Made by a program: the position numbers and the translations under genes
Notes under the pieces: generated by a model
Told to the model about the DNA's origin: nothing
What the model saw: the letters and a program-made list of their open reading frames with translations, nothing else
Database searches by the model: none
Part shown: one piece after another, positions 1 through 12,244 of the stretch
Layout of the letters: every line of letters begins with the position of its first letter
Position numbering within the stretch: position 1 is the stretch's first letter
Assembly (NCBI GenBank): GCA_029931535.1
Contig: JAQPZY010001471.1
Coordinates: 930,001 to 994,000 of the forward strand
DNA length: 64,000 nucleotides
Direction: 5' to 3'
From: Margaritifera margaritifera
Taxonomy: Eukaryota > Mollusca > Bivalvia > Unionida > Margaritiferidae

Positions 1-314
1 TCCAGTTTGATAGACTCTCGGGTGATGCCTCATGCCCAGATCTCCTTTTACTTCCCCATGCGGCTATGGCTATGGAGCTCTCTCAAGGGCCAGGAGTTTG
101 CTAGGCAATGTAAGATTGGTCACCCCCTCCCCCCTTACACTAAACAGCTAGCTACAGAGTGCACTTCCCTGTTTGACCCCTTAATCCCCCCCCCCTCTTT
201 TGGACGGCGGGGCCTAGCAAGTGAGACTTTCAACTGGGACATGGGCTTGCCTTCCAATTAAGACGCTGGAGGCACTGGAACATAAGGATAGGTTGCTAGT
301 CACCAAAGCATCGC

Positions 315-647
315 ATGTCGATCTTTTTCGGCAACCTCCTTAAGTCTTCTGAAGGAGGAATCTCTCCATCCACGTTATGGCACTTGCTGGAGGCGGTTGC
401 CAAAACCTCAAAGCGTGCCTTGTCTGTGTCCATGGCGCTGTCAGCAGAGCTGCTCTACCTCTGCAGGGATGTTGCCCTGGACGCTTTAAAGATCTTACTG
501 AATCACAGAAACAACCTTCGGGCTGCTCCTTTTGAAGGCAAAGATGCTCTTCTGAGGTTTAATTCACTCCGTGGTATCCCAGGACCTGAGAGACTAACAA
601 GACCGGTCCATCACATCCGCTCATGGCCCGTCGAAACCGGTCAGTAA
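315..647 (+). pseudogene. DIRS gag-like fragment
   Basis: An open stretch of about 110 codons, upstream of the RT and on the same strand. Its central part (ALDALKILLNHRNNLRAAPF) resembles the end of DIRS gag proteins, where a helix is followed by an 'LR.AP' motif. The frame then runs into low-similarity sequence. Assignment rests on position next to the RT and this short motif only, so it could be chance. Confidence 0.3.
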
Positions 648-1026
648 GCATGTTCATTCTGATCACCCCTCTGGGTTTTCTGCAAAGTTCTTTAAAGGGA
701 TGCAGCCTGAATCCAGGAAGGAACCCCAATTTAAGCCTTCCTCTTGCCCGTCTGTAGCTAGATGAGGTGGCCAGAAGGGCCTGGGGAGAAAGTTTGCAGA
801 CCCGTCCCCATTCTCTAAGGAAGTGGGTGGGTGCAGCCCTAGGAACTTGGTCCATCTTCTGACATGTATTCCTCTTCTGGGATTCACGTAGGTGCTTGGC
901 TAGCCCTCTTTTCAGAGGTTTGGTCGAACATCATGGAATATACATGGGTCCTTTCTGTTCTAATGGAGGGCTATTGGCTTTCTTTCCGGAGCACATTCCT
1001 GTTCCAATGACCCCAACCTTTTTCAC

Positions 1027-1410
1027 CAGTCAAAACTGGTTCAAATAAGGGAAGACGTGCATACCCTACTGCGGAAGGGTGCAGTAGAGAGGGTAGAAAA
1101 CGATCAGTCTCGGACCTTCTACTCCCGGATTTTCCTGATATCCAAAACAGGTGAAAAGTTTCGGCTTATCATTAGTCTTTCTGCTTTAAACAAGTTTCTT
1201 CAGAAGGAATGATTCAAGATCAAGACTACCGCCTCAGTCAGAAACGTTATAAGGAGCGTTGACTGGGAGGTCTCCATTCACCCTCAGGATGCATATTTTC
1301 ACATCTCAATTTTTCCTTCTCATAAGAAATACCTTAGGACGTTTTTCCAAGTTCGAGACCTGCCATTCCACCAAGCCTCCGCTCTCAGGGCTTTTACCAG
1401 GATGACGTGA
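1027..1410 (+). pseudogene. DIRS reverse transcriptase fragment
   Basis: About 127 codons in one frame encode the N-terminal half of a DIRS reverse transcriptase. Visible landmarks in order are a 'LLRKGAVERV' helix, 'FYSRIFLISKTGEKFRLII' (fingers), a 'LNKFL' turn, and 'DAYFHISIFPSHKKYLRTFF' around the first catalytic aspartate, followed by 'AFTRM'. A TGA at 1210-1212 interrupts the frame and TGA at 1408-1410 ends it. The canonical 'LKDAYFH' is 'PQDAYFH' here. The YxDD region and RNase H are absent. Non-functional. Confidence 0.8.
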
Positions 1411-1607
1411 GTAGTTGCCACTGACTTGAGGACTCTGCTAACCATTGGGTGAAACTTCTTTCGAAAACCTTATCCTTAAAACTGTCTTCCTGCTCCCCTT
1501 AGCATCTGCGAGAAGAAAGAGTGACCTTTACCCATTGTCAGTACAAAAAAGATTGTTGACGCTTCAGTGGTAATTATGAGTCTGAAGGGTGATGTATTAC
1601 TGCTATT

Positions 1608-1608
<1 letters not shown>

Positions 1609-1682
<74 letters not shown>
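1609..1682. repeat. (AT)n microsatellite
   Basis: About 36 uninterrupted AT dinucleotides inside the 3' end of the DIRS relic. Open frames reading through it on both strands (poly Ile-Tyr) are artefacts. Confidence 0.98.
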
Positions 1683-1684
<2 letters not shown>

Positions 1685-2350
1685 TTTTTCCTGGGGGCGC
1701 TGCGATGGGGGACTAATTTTAACGATGTAATATTTACGTGTAACTATTGCGAGATTCTCTTTTCTCACCCCGCTCTGATGTCCCACAAGTGGTCCAAGTC
1801 GAGAAAAAGAGGTCGGCTGCAGCACATGAACATATGACGTGGGAGTCGGACAGGGTGTGTGTTCTTTATGTTTGAGATATTTGTAATGTTGACGAGGGTT
1901 TCACTCTGGAAAAAGTAAGCAAGGCAATAGTGACATGTAAGTATTACATCATTCAAATTATTTTATATATTACCCACCCCCACCTCACCCCGAAAAAGAA
2001 ATATATAAAAAAATACATTTTACCAATCCGTTCGATAACAGAAATGGCAAACTACCTATTTCATTACAAATAGATTTGTTGTTACAATATTTCATATGAA
2101 ATAAATAACAATACATTGTAATTACAGCAGTGACAAGAATGAAGCATGGACTGTTGTTATACCCATTGGTTATTACAATCTTGACATGTATACGACAAAA
2201 GTCAGAGGAAATTACTACAAGTGGTGATAATGAAGAACATATTAATGTTGAAAATTTGACAATTGAAAATTATCTAACGAACTACAATGAAAACTTGCTA
2301 GGATTTAATAGGAAAAGATATATATAGATATTTATTGAATCTGATACAGA

Positions 2351-2590
2351 TTGCAGATTTTCGAATCAAAACAATTTTCCCTGACCAAATCAATAAGATC
2401 CAAAATTGCTCCAATGATTATTATTCGTGTTTGCCAGCAATTTTTAAAAACAAATTATTTTAAAATTTTGAAAGGAGAATTTGTTTCATACAGTATCAAT
2501 TGTCATTACAAGCAATTACAGAGAGACACAATTAACGAACTGAATATCAGCATCATAAATAAAAACGGAAAAGTTATAGATTTTTAGTTT
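2351..2590 (+). pseudogene. Broken frame, possible virion-type remnant
   Basis: An open stretch of 78 codons preceded by another of 65 codons (2130-2327) in a different frame. The end, with 'INELNISIINKNGKVIDF', resembles a motif (hydrophobic-x-I-x-I-x-[DN]-x-x-G-x-x-[IV]-x-F) that I associate with uncharacterised proteins of Polinton-like elements in invertebrates. This is recollection of a pattern, not a database match. Neither frame is long enough to be a complete gene. Confidence 0.25.
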
Positions 2591-2826
2591 CACTCTGCCT
2601 GTAGCACATGTTTTCCATGTAATGTAAATAGCATAGGTCATGTATAGAATGAGTGGAGAACTATCTCTTTGAGGTCCTAGTTAGTTCATACATTTAAACA
2701 TTGTTACGGAAACAGATGAGAAAAAAATGTTGAAGTAGGTGAACAATTAACAGTGACTTGAACCTCAACAGCAACCGCATTACCAATCTAGCAGATCCAG
2801 TAAAAAAATTTTTACGCAAACACTAG

Positions 2827-3900
2827 TTGATACCCAAATATGTAAGACTCGATACCCAAATATGTAAGACTCTGGACTTTAATAATTTGAAAGATCTCGC
2901 TACTTGGAGGGAACACTTTGACAATAAATTAAAAGTGGTTGGACAGAGTAGTAATGAAAGAGCTAGCAAAATCTCAGAGTTACAAAAACAGATTGATGAT
3001 AAAATACATTAGATGCACATGAATTGTACCGACAGAGATTCAGTACTTTATCCACTGTTATACTAGACTTGCAAACAGTAAGAGAAAGTGCAGACGATTT
3101 ACCTAACATCAGACCATATGCAACCTATCGAACAGAGGATTAACACCTAAAGGTTTTGGAGAGTGACATTGAGAAAATTAAAACATCTCTTGAAAATCTG
3201 GTACTTTGCAATCTCAACTAGAATGATTACAGAGAGATTTGAATAATGAAATCCAACAGAACGATTCAGAGATTAAAAAGGGTGAATAATGATTTTAACA
3301 CAAAACTTAATAACCTGAACAACAAGATAACAGCTTACACTAATACACTGTCAGAGTTGCAGAAAAAGAATGATTAAAAAGCCATAACCAAGAAGATATA
3401 GGACGTTAAAAACAAAATGAATGTTGAAAATTAAAGCATGATTAGATCTATTAAAACAGCTTTCGATTTATCTATTGCAGATTTGAGTGAGAAGATCAAA
3501 ACGATAAAAGGTGTTTTACAACAAATTACACGCTGATATTGCGCAATACAAAACATAGAAAAGAATATACTGATCGAAAACTAGTTAAAAATATCGGTGT
3601 GGTAGTATTGCCGAGAAAGATAAAAGGATGAAAAGAATATGAAAAGATTGAGGTGATTTTGAACAAAAAGGTTCACTTCAAATTCAGACGCTTTCAAGAC
3701 AAGTGGATGAAAACACTCTCGCAGTAAGTGGTAGAATTGATGCTTTTAAAATCGAAATAAACAAAAGCGTAGAGACATTCAAAACAGAACTGAACAAAGA
3801 AATTGCATAACTAATATTGTGGTGTTTGATTGAATTAGAAGATTGAAAGAGGAAATAGATAAATACAAAAGAAGTTGAGTAGAAAACCAAACTAATGCCT
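2827..3900 (+). pseudogene. Decayed coiled-coil-rich protein
   Basis: Short open stretches in shifting frames encode heptad-like, Lys/Asn/Glu-rich segments, for example 'SNERASKISELQKQIDDKIH' (ending at 3012), 'FNTKLNNLNNKITAYTNTLS' near 3300-3350, 'IADLSEKIKTIKG' near 3480 and 'GRIDAFKIEINKSVETFKTE' near 3730. At least six stops or frameshifts break the frame. The composition suggests an elongated fibre or scaffold protein. Neighbours point to the Polinton-like relic, but the function is unknown. Confidence 0.4.
2829..2872 (+). repeat. 22-nt direct repeat, two copies
   Basis: Two adjacent identical copies starting 'gatacccaaatatg'. The length is not a multiple of three, so the duplication itself shifts the frame of the coiled-coil relic. 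Confidence 0.9.
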
Positions 3901-4004
3901 CGATGTATATTGATTTACAATTTTCCCATTGTATCGTGTAGGAAGTATCAGGCTGGCAGCAAAATAAATATTGGAGATAAAGTATGTCTTTACAAAGAAG
4001 TCAA

Positions 4005-5520
4005 AATGACTAGTTAGCTCTACTGGTCAGAGCCCAAACGAGCTTATGGAATGGTCTGTGGTCCAGCGTCCGATGTCCATCCGTCCGTTAGCACAAGATT
4101 GTTGTCGATACTCCTCATAAACTATTTGGAAGATTGTTATGAAACTTTACACACACATTCATCCCAAGATCTAGTTCGTCCAAAATGACAATGGTGCTGC
4201 TCTGACATCCAATATGTCCGCTACAGAGGCCATTGTGAAAATCTTGTTATCGCTACTCCTCATGAACAGATAGATTGATATGGGGGGTTTACCAGAAGAC
4301 TTCTCTTGATGTCAGTAAAGTTGGTCCTAAATAAAAATGGTGCCGATCTGACATTCAACATGGCTGCCACAGCAGCGATCTTGATAATCTTGTTATTGCT
4401 TCTCGTCCTGAACGGAAAGTCAAATTGATATGGAACTTTCACCATAACACTTCATATGATATCTAGTTGGTCTTAAATGAAAATGGTTCCACTCCGACAT
4501 CCAATATCGCTGATACATTGGCCATCTTGAAAATCTTGTTATTGCTACTCCTAAATGGATGGTCAAATCAACATGAGGTTTTCACGAAAACACTTTGTAT
4601 GATGTCTAGTTGGTCCTAAATGATAATGGTTCCACTCCAACATCCAATATGACCGCTACAGCGGCCATCTTGAACATCTTGTTATCACTATTCCTGAATG
4701 GATGATCAAATCAACATGGGGTTATCACTAAAAGGCTTTGTGTGATGTCTAGTTTTGTCGTTAATGAAAGTGCTGCCGATCTTTTGTCCAATATAGCCGC
4801 CAGTGCAACCATCTTGAAAATCTTCTTATCGTTTCTTTTCCTGAATGGAAAGTGAGATTGACATTGGGTTTTTCATCATATGACTTCTTATGATATCCAG
4901 TTGGTCCTAAATGAAAATGGTGTCACTCGGACATCCAGTATAGCTGTCACAGTGACCAACTTGAAAATTTAGTTATCGCTACTTCTCATTGAATGAAAGG
5001 TCATATCAGCATGGTTTTTTCACTGAAAGACTTATCGTGTCTAGTTGGTTGTAAATGAAAATGGTTCTGATCTGACTTTTAATATTGCCACCAGAATGGC
5101 CATCTTTAAAATCTTATCGCTACTTGTCCCAGATGGTTGGTCATATTGATATTGTACTTTCACCAAAAGATTTCTTATGATGTCTAGTAGGTCCTAAATG
5201 GAAATGGTGCCAATCTGATATCCAATATAGCCACCATAGCAGCCATCTAGAAAATCTTGTTATCGTTACTCCACCAAAATAGAGTCGTATCAACAAGGGG
5301 TTTTCATGTTGGTCCTAAATGAAAATGGTACCAATTTGGCATGAAATATATCTATCACAGCAGCTAATTTGAATATCTTATCTTGCTATTGCTGACGAAT
5401 ATCAGAGATGGTTCAACACTCTGCAGATAAAAGGACGAAATGGTCTTATCTTGAATTCCTGGACATTCTTTTTGGGCAGTAGAGCGTCAGTCCCTTTGAG
5501 GGACTCTTGTTTTGAGCCTT
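4005..5520 (+). repeat. ~145-nt tandem repeat element, about nine units
   Basis: A degenerate unit containing 'ccatcttgaaaatcttgtta' recurs near 4229, 4374, 4521, 4664, 4808, 4953, 5098, 5240 and 5364. Spacing is 142-148 nt except the last. Each unit also carries 'tagttggtcctaaatgaaaa'. The block opens with 'agctctactggtcagagc' followed by a 'gtccatccgtccg' stretch and closes with 'ccctttgagggactcttg'. This is the general organisation of a repeat class widespread in marine invertebrate genomes (recollection). It interrupts the Polinton-like relic. Confidence 0.8.
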
Positions 5521-5729
5521 GTGAGCAATATCAAGAAATAAAAGGGTTACTGGTACCTTTCAAGTCCGGAAGTACACCCCAGAAGTGATATAAGGCAGAA
5601 ATCAAGACTACGAACGGGAAAACATTTGCCTCCAGGATGATACGATAACCTCCGACTCAACTGCACAATCGGTTAATGCTAAGTACAGAAATGGATTTTG
5701 TTGTTGTTGTTGTTGTCTACGATTACATT

Positions 5730-6333
5730 ACTATGGAGAGAATCATTGATATAGCAGCCAATATAACTTTAACTAACCTCACACTTAATTCTCCCAGGTT
5801 GAGTTTAAACGGTGTTTTTGAAACTGTACAAAAAGCGGGGTGACGATGATTCTGAAAAGTTTTACAACTTGGCGATTAAACATCTCAGTGAGAATAGAAA
5901 GTCTGCGAAACATGGTTTATGCTCAGGGTTTTCATTTGAGCAACAGTTTGCAGAAACCACTAAGTATTTCTTTGATGAAGAACAAAAATACAAATACATT
6001 AATAGCGTTAGTTTTAGCAGGTTTTACACTGATATTCAATGTGTCTAGTTTGATCTGAGGAGTATGCACGGTAATAGATTGCATGGTAGCGTTCTTACAA
6101 TAGCTAATGTACAACAAGGTTTCCACTATCAAATCAATAGAAAATAAAATGCTGATTCTCACAAAATGCATATTTATTTGGTGTCTGATGGTCCGGTAAA
6201 TATTCAAAATCAGTTCAAATCAATATTGTTTTATTCATCAATAAATGTATTTGAAAGAACTTCATCACATGATAATATCTGGATTACTAATAGTGTAAAG
6301 ATTATGTCTGCACTAAATCTGAAACAGAATTAA
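5730..6333 (+). pseudogene. Unidentified broken gene of the large-element relic
   Basis: From 5812 one frame stays open for about 170 codons except for TAG at 6046 and TAA near 6154, ending at TAA 6331-6333. The 5730-5825 segment continues N-terminally in another frame with a strand/turn-like 'ITLTNLTLNSPRLSLNG'. The protein has basic N-terminal helices and a hydrophobic C-terminal part ('KMHIYLVSDGPVNIQNQF'). I do not recognise the family. The long nearly open frame argues for a recently lost gene rather than chance. Confidence 0.4.
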
Positions 6334-6339
6334 TACAAT

Positions 6340-7640
6340 TATTTTTTCTCGGTTACATCGTCATCATCTGTCCAACTTTTTTTGTTGGACAAAACTTACG
6401 ATAGAAAGTGGTGATGGTGATAGATCCTAAAGATTAACTAGATAAGTGAATAAATTTAAAGGTTGATATGTAGCAAGGAACCAATATTTTGTTTCAAATT
6501 AATGACTGCGGGAATTTAGATAACGTAAAAGAAAAAGCAACTAAACTAAATATGCTAGCTATTTACAGAAAATACGCATTTGTTGGCCCTTTTCTACAAC
6601 AAGGATAATAAATGAAAGCAAACAGTGTCTAAAGAAAACCATGTTATTCCAGACCCAATGAAAGTAGAGATTGTAGATACTCTGAAACAGAACAAAAGAA
6701 ACAAACTTTTAATGAGACTTGAATTTCTTTTCAGTAATCAGTTATGACGCGACCATATGGTAAAGTGTTTATGTTATCCACCAAATAACGTTTATCATCG
6801 TAAGAACTTAATGGCAGCGTCTTCATTTTGTTGCTATACATATTATAATTGTTTGACCTGAGTAAATTCATTTCCTTCTAATTTTCCTTGTGATTGAATA
6901 AGGAATCTTTGTGCATATAATAGTTTTAATTCGTTTTAATCATTATAAAGTTTTAATTCTTTTTAATCAATCATTTCACTATTCCTTTACGTCCTTTTTT
7001 TATCTTTATCCGCCTTGAATTAATAGAGTTTTGCTCGTCTAAGCTCAACTCTATGTGGCTCTTTCAGTTATGATTCTTCTTTTGTAAAGTGACCTTTTTG
7101 GGCTCTCTTCTAAGCTTGCTTTCATCTTGCATTTTGTCTTATTCACCTTCCATTTAATTTACTTGGGATTTGTAAGAGGGATGAAAATTAATATGAATCA
7201 GAACAAAGATTAATTGCTAGATAACGGTCAATCATTGACGATGGCTAATTACATCGCTAATTAACTGTGCGAGCACACATTGCCTTCAGCACATGTTGTC
7301 TCTGACACACTCTTAAGCAGTGTTGTCAAATTTATTTTCCATGTTAGACTTCATCGCATAATAGAATGAAATTCCTGTAGTGATATATATTGTAACAGGT
7401 GTGGTTAAGGGCACAAACGCAACAACAGCAAAGAAAACCGACACACGTTTGATTTATGAAGCATTTTTTCAGCATTGTACCTCGCACAATCTTCAACATC
7501 TCTAATTTCTTCATTATTTTCAGTTGGTCTGTTAAAATCTATGTGTTTAAAAGTTATTAAACTAGCACTAAGGGCAGATATTGGCAAATCTAGCTTAAAT
7601 GACAAAAATACAGTGAAATATCTAATTCGTCTCTATGTCA
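6340..7640. other. AT-rich stretch without recognisable gene
   Basis: Only short open frames with many stops on both strands. A few lysine-rich + strand fragments near 6480-6730 may belong to the same relic. Nothing else supported. Confidence 0.5.
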
Positions 7641-7766
7641 TATAGTTATCTTTTAGTCCAATTTGTAAACTGTCCAAGTTGTTAATTGAATAATTTTGCT
7701 AATTATTGCTGTCACAGTGTAAATTATGACAGCTGACAATGATTTGAAAATGTTAGCAGTTCTGGC

Positions 7767-8490
7767 ATGGACAACGATGTTGAGGTGAGTTGTGAAGAGA
7801 CAACATCTCTGAAAGAGAATATCCGCTTGAACAGACTGCTGTACAGAGGCAACAAATACAAGTCCCTTAAGAAAAAAAGACGCAAAATAATAGACACAAA
7901 TGAGCCGTTTGATAAACAGGTAAGACAAGCAGAGTCTATAATTTACGATTATCACGGAAAAATTCAAAGTGGAGAACTTATACATGCAGTAAGTGCAGAA
8001 AAGGAAAGAGAATTATAGAGCTATGTAAATGCGCAAGAATTGTTCAAATCAAAATAGAATCTATGAAATATGAAATCGATGTAGAAACGTATGAAAAAGA
8101 TAGAAGAGTTAATAAAAAAGGAAATCAGCATAGAAATAGATCCAAAGAGAAAAGCTGTATTTCGACTACAATTAAAAAGCACCGAAAGTGCAATCAGTTG
8201 TATATCTAGCACAGTCGGAGAGCAGTTTTAGAGAAAACATTGAGAAAATCAATTCAAAAGTTAGAAGAAAAAAAAATTTACCATTAGGTGATAGGCTAAA
8301 GGAAATATTTAAAGAAAAAGATGTAACAAGAGTTACTATAGCTACAGCAATAGCAATCGCTGTATCCTCAATTGCTCTATCTATAGCAATTTTGTAAAAG
8401 GTTTCGTGGGTGGCACAGGAGGTAAGAGTGGTGGTTGTGGTCCACGAGGAGGCAAAGATAATTCAATCATTGACAAAATTAAAAAGGTTT
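7767..8490 (+). pseudogene. Broken membrane-anchored protein of the large-element relic
   Basis: Three frames join into one domain order. First is a charged N-terminus (7767-8018, with 'KYKSLKKKRRKIIDTNEPFD'). Next is a Lys/Glu-rich helical linker (about 8095-8230, 'IEELIKKEISIEIDPKRK'). Last comes 'LPLGDRLKEIFKEKDVTRVT' running into a hydrophobic alanine/isoleucine helix that ends at TAA 8395-8397. After a further frameshift there is a glycine-rich stretch and a basic tail (8400-8495), with more hydrophobic segments near 8590-8720. Proteins with an LPL-x-[DE]-[RK]-[IL]-K-x-[IL]-F segment before membrane helices occur in invertebrate Polinton-like elements as I recall. At least three frameshifts make it non-functional. 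Confidence 0.45.
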
Positions 8491-8521
8491 TAAGATAAAA
8501 ATTTAATTTTGTGTTTGAGTT

Positions 8522-8580
8522 ACCCCCCCCCCCAAAAAAAAAAAAAAAAAAAAATTAAAAAAAATTAAATAACTAAATAA
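8522..8580. repeat. C-tract and A-tract
   Basis: Ten cytosines followed by about 22 adenines and an AT-rich run. Low-complexity sequence directly after the broken membrane-protein gene. Confidence 0.9.
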
Positions 8581-8799
8581 AATGCAGTAGTTGCATTGGT
8601 TGGCATTATTAGCATTGTGATAAGCTGGCTTTTGAAAACAGATACATAAATTGTTTCTTTCTTCATTGAAGATGTTAATTTACTTGTTTTAGCATTAGTG
8701 GGTTTGTTATTCCATTTGTGATCAAAAGTATAAGAAAAGCAGAGTTAGAGATTAGTAAACTGTTTCAAAAAGTAAACCATAGCAGCTTTTGCAATCATT

Positions 8800-11200
8800 A
8801 GTAACAAAATAAATCATTGTTTATTTCATAGTCAGACTTTTTCTGCGCTGGGACTAAGTGCCAAGGCTCCGCCACTCTGGTGGCAGTATTGATTTTTGAC
8901 GTTCCTAAATTGGACATTTATCCACATTTCGTGATGATCATATTTCCTTTCAACATCCGAGAAACGGATAGAATTTGCAGACCTGACAGTAGAAATGGCA
9001 CAACATCGTAATCAACATCCTTTTTCTCTATATAACTTTTTATCCACTTTGTCGTTTGTTCTGTTCTCTACAAGTTCTTGTCGTACAATCATAGATTATA
9101 TCTCTGCAAGTTATTTACTCCATCGGTATTGCTGGTAGTGAGTAACAAAAGTTTAAGCAAGTTACTAGATTTCTGTAAAATGTTGTTGCATCTGATGATA
9201 CTTCCCATTTTCATCGCCATGTCGTTCAGTAACAAAAAGATACAGTCACTCCAACAGCATAGTCAAATTTCACTATGGAATATGTTGTGTATTGTTAAAA
9301 AAAATTCATGTTTTTATCTGTGTTGTAACCTTGCTGTACTAAAATTAATAGCTCCAATTAGTTTTTCAACATTATCTGATACTGCCAAAACAGACTATGT
9401 GACATATGTTCTGTTTTGTACCCATTTCACCTAAAATGCAAATTACAAAATTACATGTGATCTAACGTTTTGATTTCACCCAGAAATACCTTCATCTGTC
9501 TGACCGTTACTATCTTGCAAAAATTCCAGTCAGTAGATTCATCACCTTTGTCTGCCACATAATTCATTTCCTCAACTGACAATGTTCACCAGCATTCTAC
9601 GTACTCTACAGTACCAGCTCCGTAGCTATATTTACGTTTGTAAGCAGCTCACACAACAAAAGCTGTAGGATCTGTAAAACCTTTATGTACAGTTGTATGT
9701 CTTCTGGTTCATTATCAATCAACTATTTATTTTTTTTGAGGTACCTCCAGTCATGCCTTGGTGGAATTTAAAAATTATTGCAGATCAAATTAAACTATTT
9801 CATCTATGCTATTGTTATTTGAGCTGAAAGCATTGTAATTGTGTAAAAATATTTTGCATGCAGACAGCAATTTTTGCATCAGGAAATAAACATGAAAATT
9901 GAGTACAGGTTTCTCCAATTCTGGTACACTTCTGTCTGTCAGATGCTTTAACGATATTCCACAGCTAGATGTTGCATCGTACCAGAATATAGTCATTGTG
10001 TGATCTGAATCTTTTCATAGAATCATCATTAGCATTTTAAAGCGTAGTTATAAAAAAAAATAAATAATAATAAATAATAAAAGAATGGTTTGTATGTGAA
10101 AAATTGAGTTTCAGTATAGTCAATTTTTATCTCGTCAAAATAGTGTTGAAATATGAGGGTACTCTGAAACGTTAAACACAGATGCGTTGTATTTATAAGG
10201 TGCTAGACTAGTAAATTTGTTTTAAAAATCTGAAGTCCATTTATCTACGATAAAGTGTTAGCTTTTGCTAACCAATTATTTACAATGAAAAAATTAAATT
10301 AGTTGTTGAACAATGTTTACCTATACACCTCGTATATGGAATTGCTTTTCCTTTGCTAATATATTAAGCCTCTATTTACTGCTTTTCCACCTTCACGTGG
10401 AATTCTATGCTAATTTTTCTTTCTACTGTGTTCATTTTTTTATATTATAATACCAGATTAGTCTCGTTTCTTTTACAGTCTTTGCATCTCTGGCATTTTC
10501 TATTTTTTCAATTCCCTCTGTCAGTTCTTCACTGTTACATTTGTAGCAATTTACAACTACTGTTCTTCCTTGAGAAGACACTCATCTGGATATGATTCTA
10601 CCATTTATTGCAGTAGCTTTGTTTAAATTACTATAGAATGAAAGTCCTGTGAAAACTGAATATTCAAAATCCGTACATATATACACATTGTAAAAAGCGC
10701 ACTTCATCCAGATGGTGTACAAATGTGTCCCCTATCAACGGATTTTGGATTATTTTGCGGTAATTCTTTGTGATTGAACGTTTTATTGATGAGTTCAAAT
10801 TACTCATGGTAAAAATTTTTACCAGGAAGAATGCATAATTAGTTGAGGGTTTGTGTGAAATTGCGGGTTTACCTTCTCTGAACGAACATTGAAAGAAATT
10901 TAAATGTCCTCATGATTGCAGCAACATCTGATTTTCATTACCTTTTATTTTGTCCAAAATGTCCTAGACCAGCTTGTAGTCTTTTGCGTTGCATTTGTTT
11001 TTCAGCGTTTTCGAGAAGTTGCTGGAATAAACATCATATTTTTAATGTTATCTCTTTTCAGTTCTTCTGTGCTGCCATTTATTACTGTGGACATTACTAC
11101 ATTGTAATTGCATTCTCGTTGTTTGAGAAATTTTTAATTTTGGAGTTCCAAATGTCTCAGGTGTTAAAAAACCGAATAGACTGATCCATAGTTTTGATCT
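8800..11200. other. No recognisable gene; probable relic DNA
   Basis: Open frames up to 118 codons occur on + (9078-9434) and shorter ones on - (9790-9996), but composition is AT-driven and no domain is recognisable. By position between the membrane-protein and integrase remnants it is probably decayed Polinton-like coding DNA. No polymerase motifs were found by eye. Confidence 0.4.
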
Positions 11201-11283
11201 GTTTTCTTCTCTGCTTGCTTCAAATTAAGTCCTGTCTTTTGTGATAAGTGTTATTGTATCTATAAATTAGCTTTGGTAAAAGG

Positions 11284-11560
11284 TGAAACGATTTTTTTTA
11301 GTTTTATTGAAATACTTCCACAGCCTAGTTTTCAGAGTTCTGTTGAACCTTTCTACTACAGATGGGGTTTTATTGTCTGAGTAAGTTGAAAAGTACGATG
11401 TGTTTTCCTTTTTTTTTTAAATACAATCCTTAAACATTTTCTTGTGAAATTCTTTTCCCTCATCCAAGTGTATTTTTCTGGTTTTCTCTCTTTGAAGATG
11501 TCTCTGAAAGAATCGTGAATGCCATCTTCCTTTTTTGTATTGTCCTTTTTTCAGCCCAAG
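11284..11560 (-). pseudogene. Polinton-type DDE integrase fragment
   Basis: On the minus strand, 'IHLDEGKEFHKKMFKDCI' (about 11416-11470) is followed, after a frameshift at a run of ten A/T, by 'YSDNKTPSVVERFNRTLKTR' and 'LWKYFNKTKKNRFT' (about 11283-11390). This is the second half of an RVE-type catalytic core: an Asp in D-x-G-x-E-F, and a Glu in VVERFNRTLK. The Asp codon (11462-11464) and Glu codon (11351-11353) lie 111 nt apart, which matches the D-x35/36-E spacing. The 'ERFNRTLK.R.WKYF' wording is typical of Polinton integrases. The first Asp and the N-terminal zinc finger were not confidently found upstream (11560-12000). Confidence 0.72.
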
Positions 11561-12244
11561 CTTATTTTGAGATGACGTATTACTGTCAAGGTGTATTTGT
11601 ATCTACTGGTCATCCTGGTGATTAGCATAGACCTTTCAAAAGGGAAATCTTTTCCTAGCTTGCTCGTGTAATGTATAGGTAGATTGTTCAGTTAGTCATT
11701 CTTTCAAAGTATCGTATTTATTAACTTTTCGTCTCGTTTATTTAGTGCTGTTGTTTGTCTTGCTCTGCAAAGTTCATCTTTGGTGAGTCTCTACGTCGTG
11801 TCCGACATCATCCGTTTTAAACGGTATAAAACATCCAAGGAATGTGTTACGCTTGACAAATTGTCTTTAGGCGTTATCAACAAGCCAACATGACATCCAT
11901 CGACAACGGAAACCTTTTTTTTTCAGCAATTTGGAACGCTTTTATAATCCTTTCGGACATATGAATTACGATTGTAGATTGATTTCAAATTTTGCCGTTC
12001 CCATTGTTGATTAAAAAAACAATTCCTTCACATGCTGAGTCACCGTGTGCCGTTTTTAATCGAACTTTGTTTTTTTATATAAATCCTATGTCTCTTATTG
12101 TCGAATCGTTGTAGACTGACCTTGTAAATTGTACTGTAAATTTAGCCGAATATAAATTTGTGTATTTACTCACATCAGATACGTAATTTATTCCTTCTTC
12201 CTATCGCACTGTTTTGACAATCTTGCTATCAGGATTTAAGATGC

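Larger units (their letters stand above)
1..1985 (+). mobile_element. Decayed DIRS-type retrotransposon
   Basis: A gag-like remnant, a reverse transcriptase with an internal stop and a 3' terminal block lie in the order expected for DIRS elements. The last ~400 nt (1574-1985, apart from the AT microsatellite) align by eye with 35594-35935. They share a 'tattactgctatta' start and a 'gcaaggcaatagtgaca' end motif (near 1919 and 35879). RNase H, methyltransferase and tyrosine recombinase are missing between 1410 and 1570, so this copy carries an internal deletion. The 5' end lies outside the window. Confidence 0.7.

Noticed and set aside
1574..1837. Open frames through the AT microsatellite on both strands (also at 59900 and 60278)
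   Set aside because: Poly Ile-Tyr products of a dinucleotide repeat.
9078..9434. 118-codon + frame
   Set aside because: AT-rich, hydrophobic and cysteine-scattered without domain; more likely chance in relic DNA.
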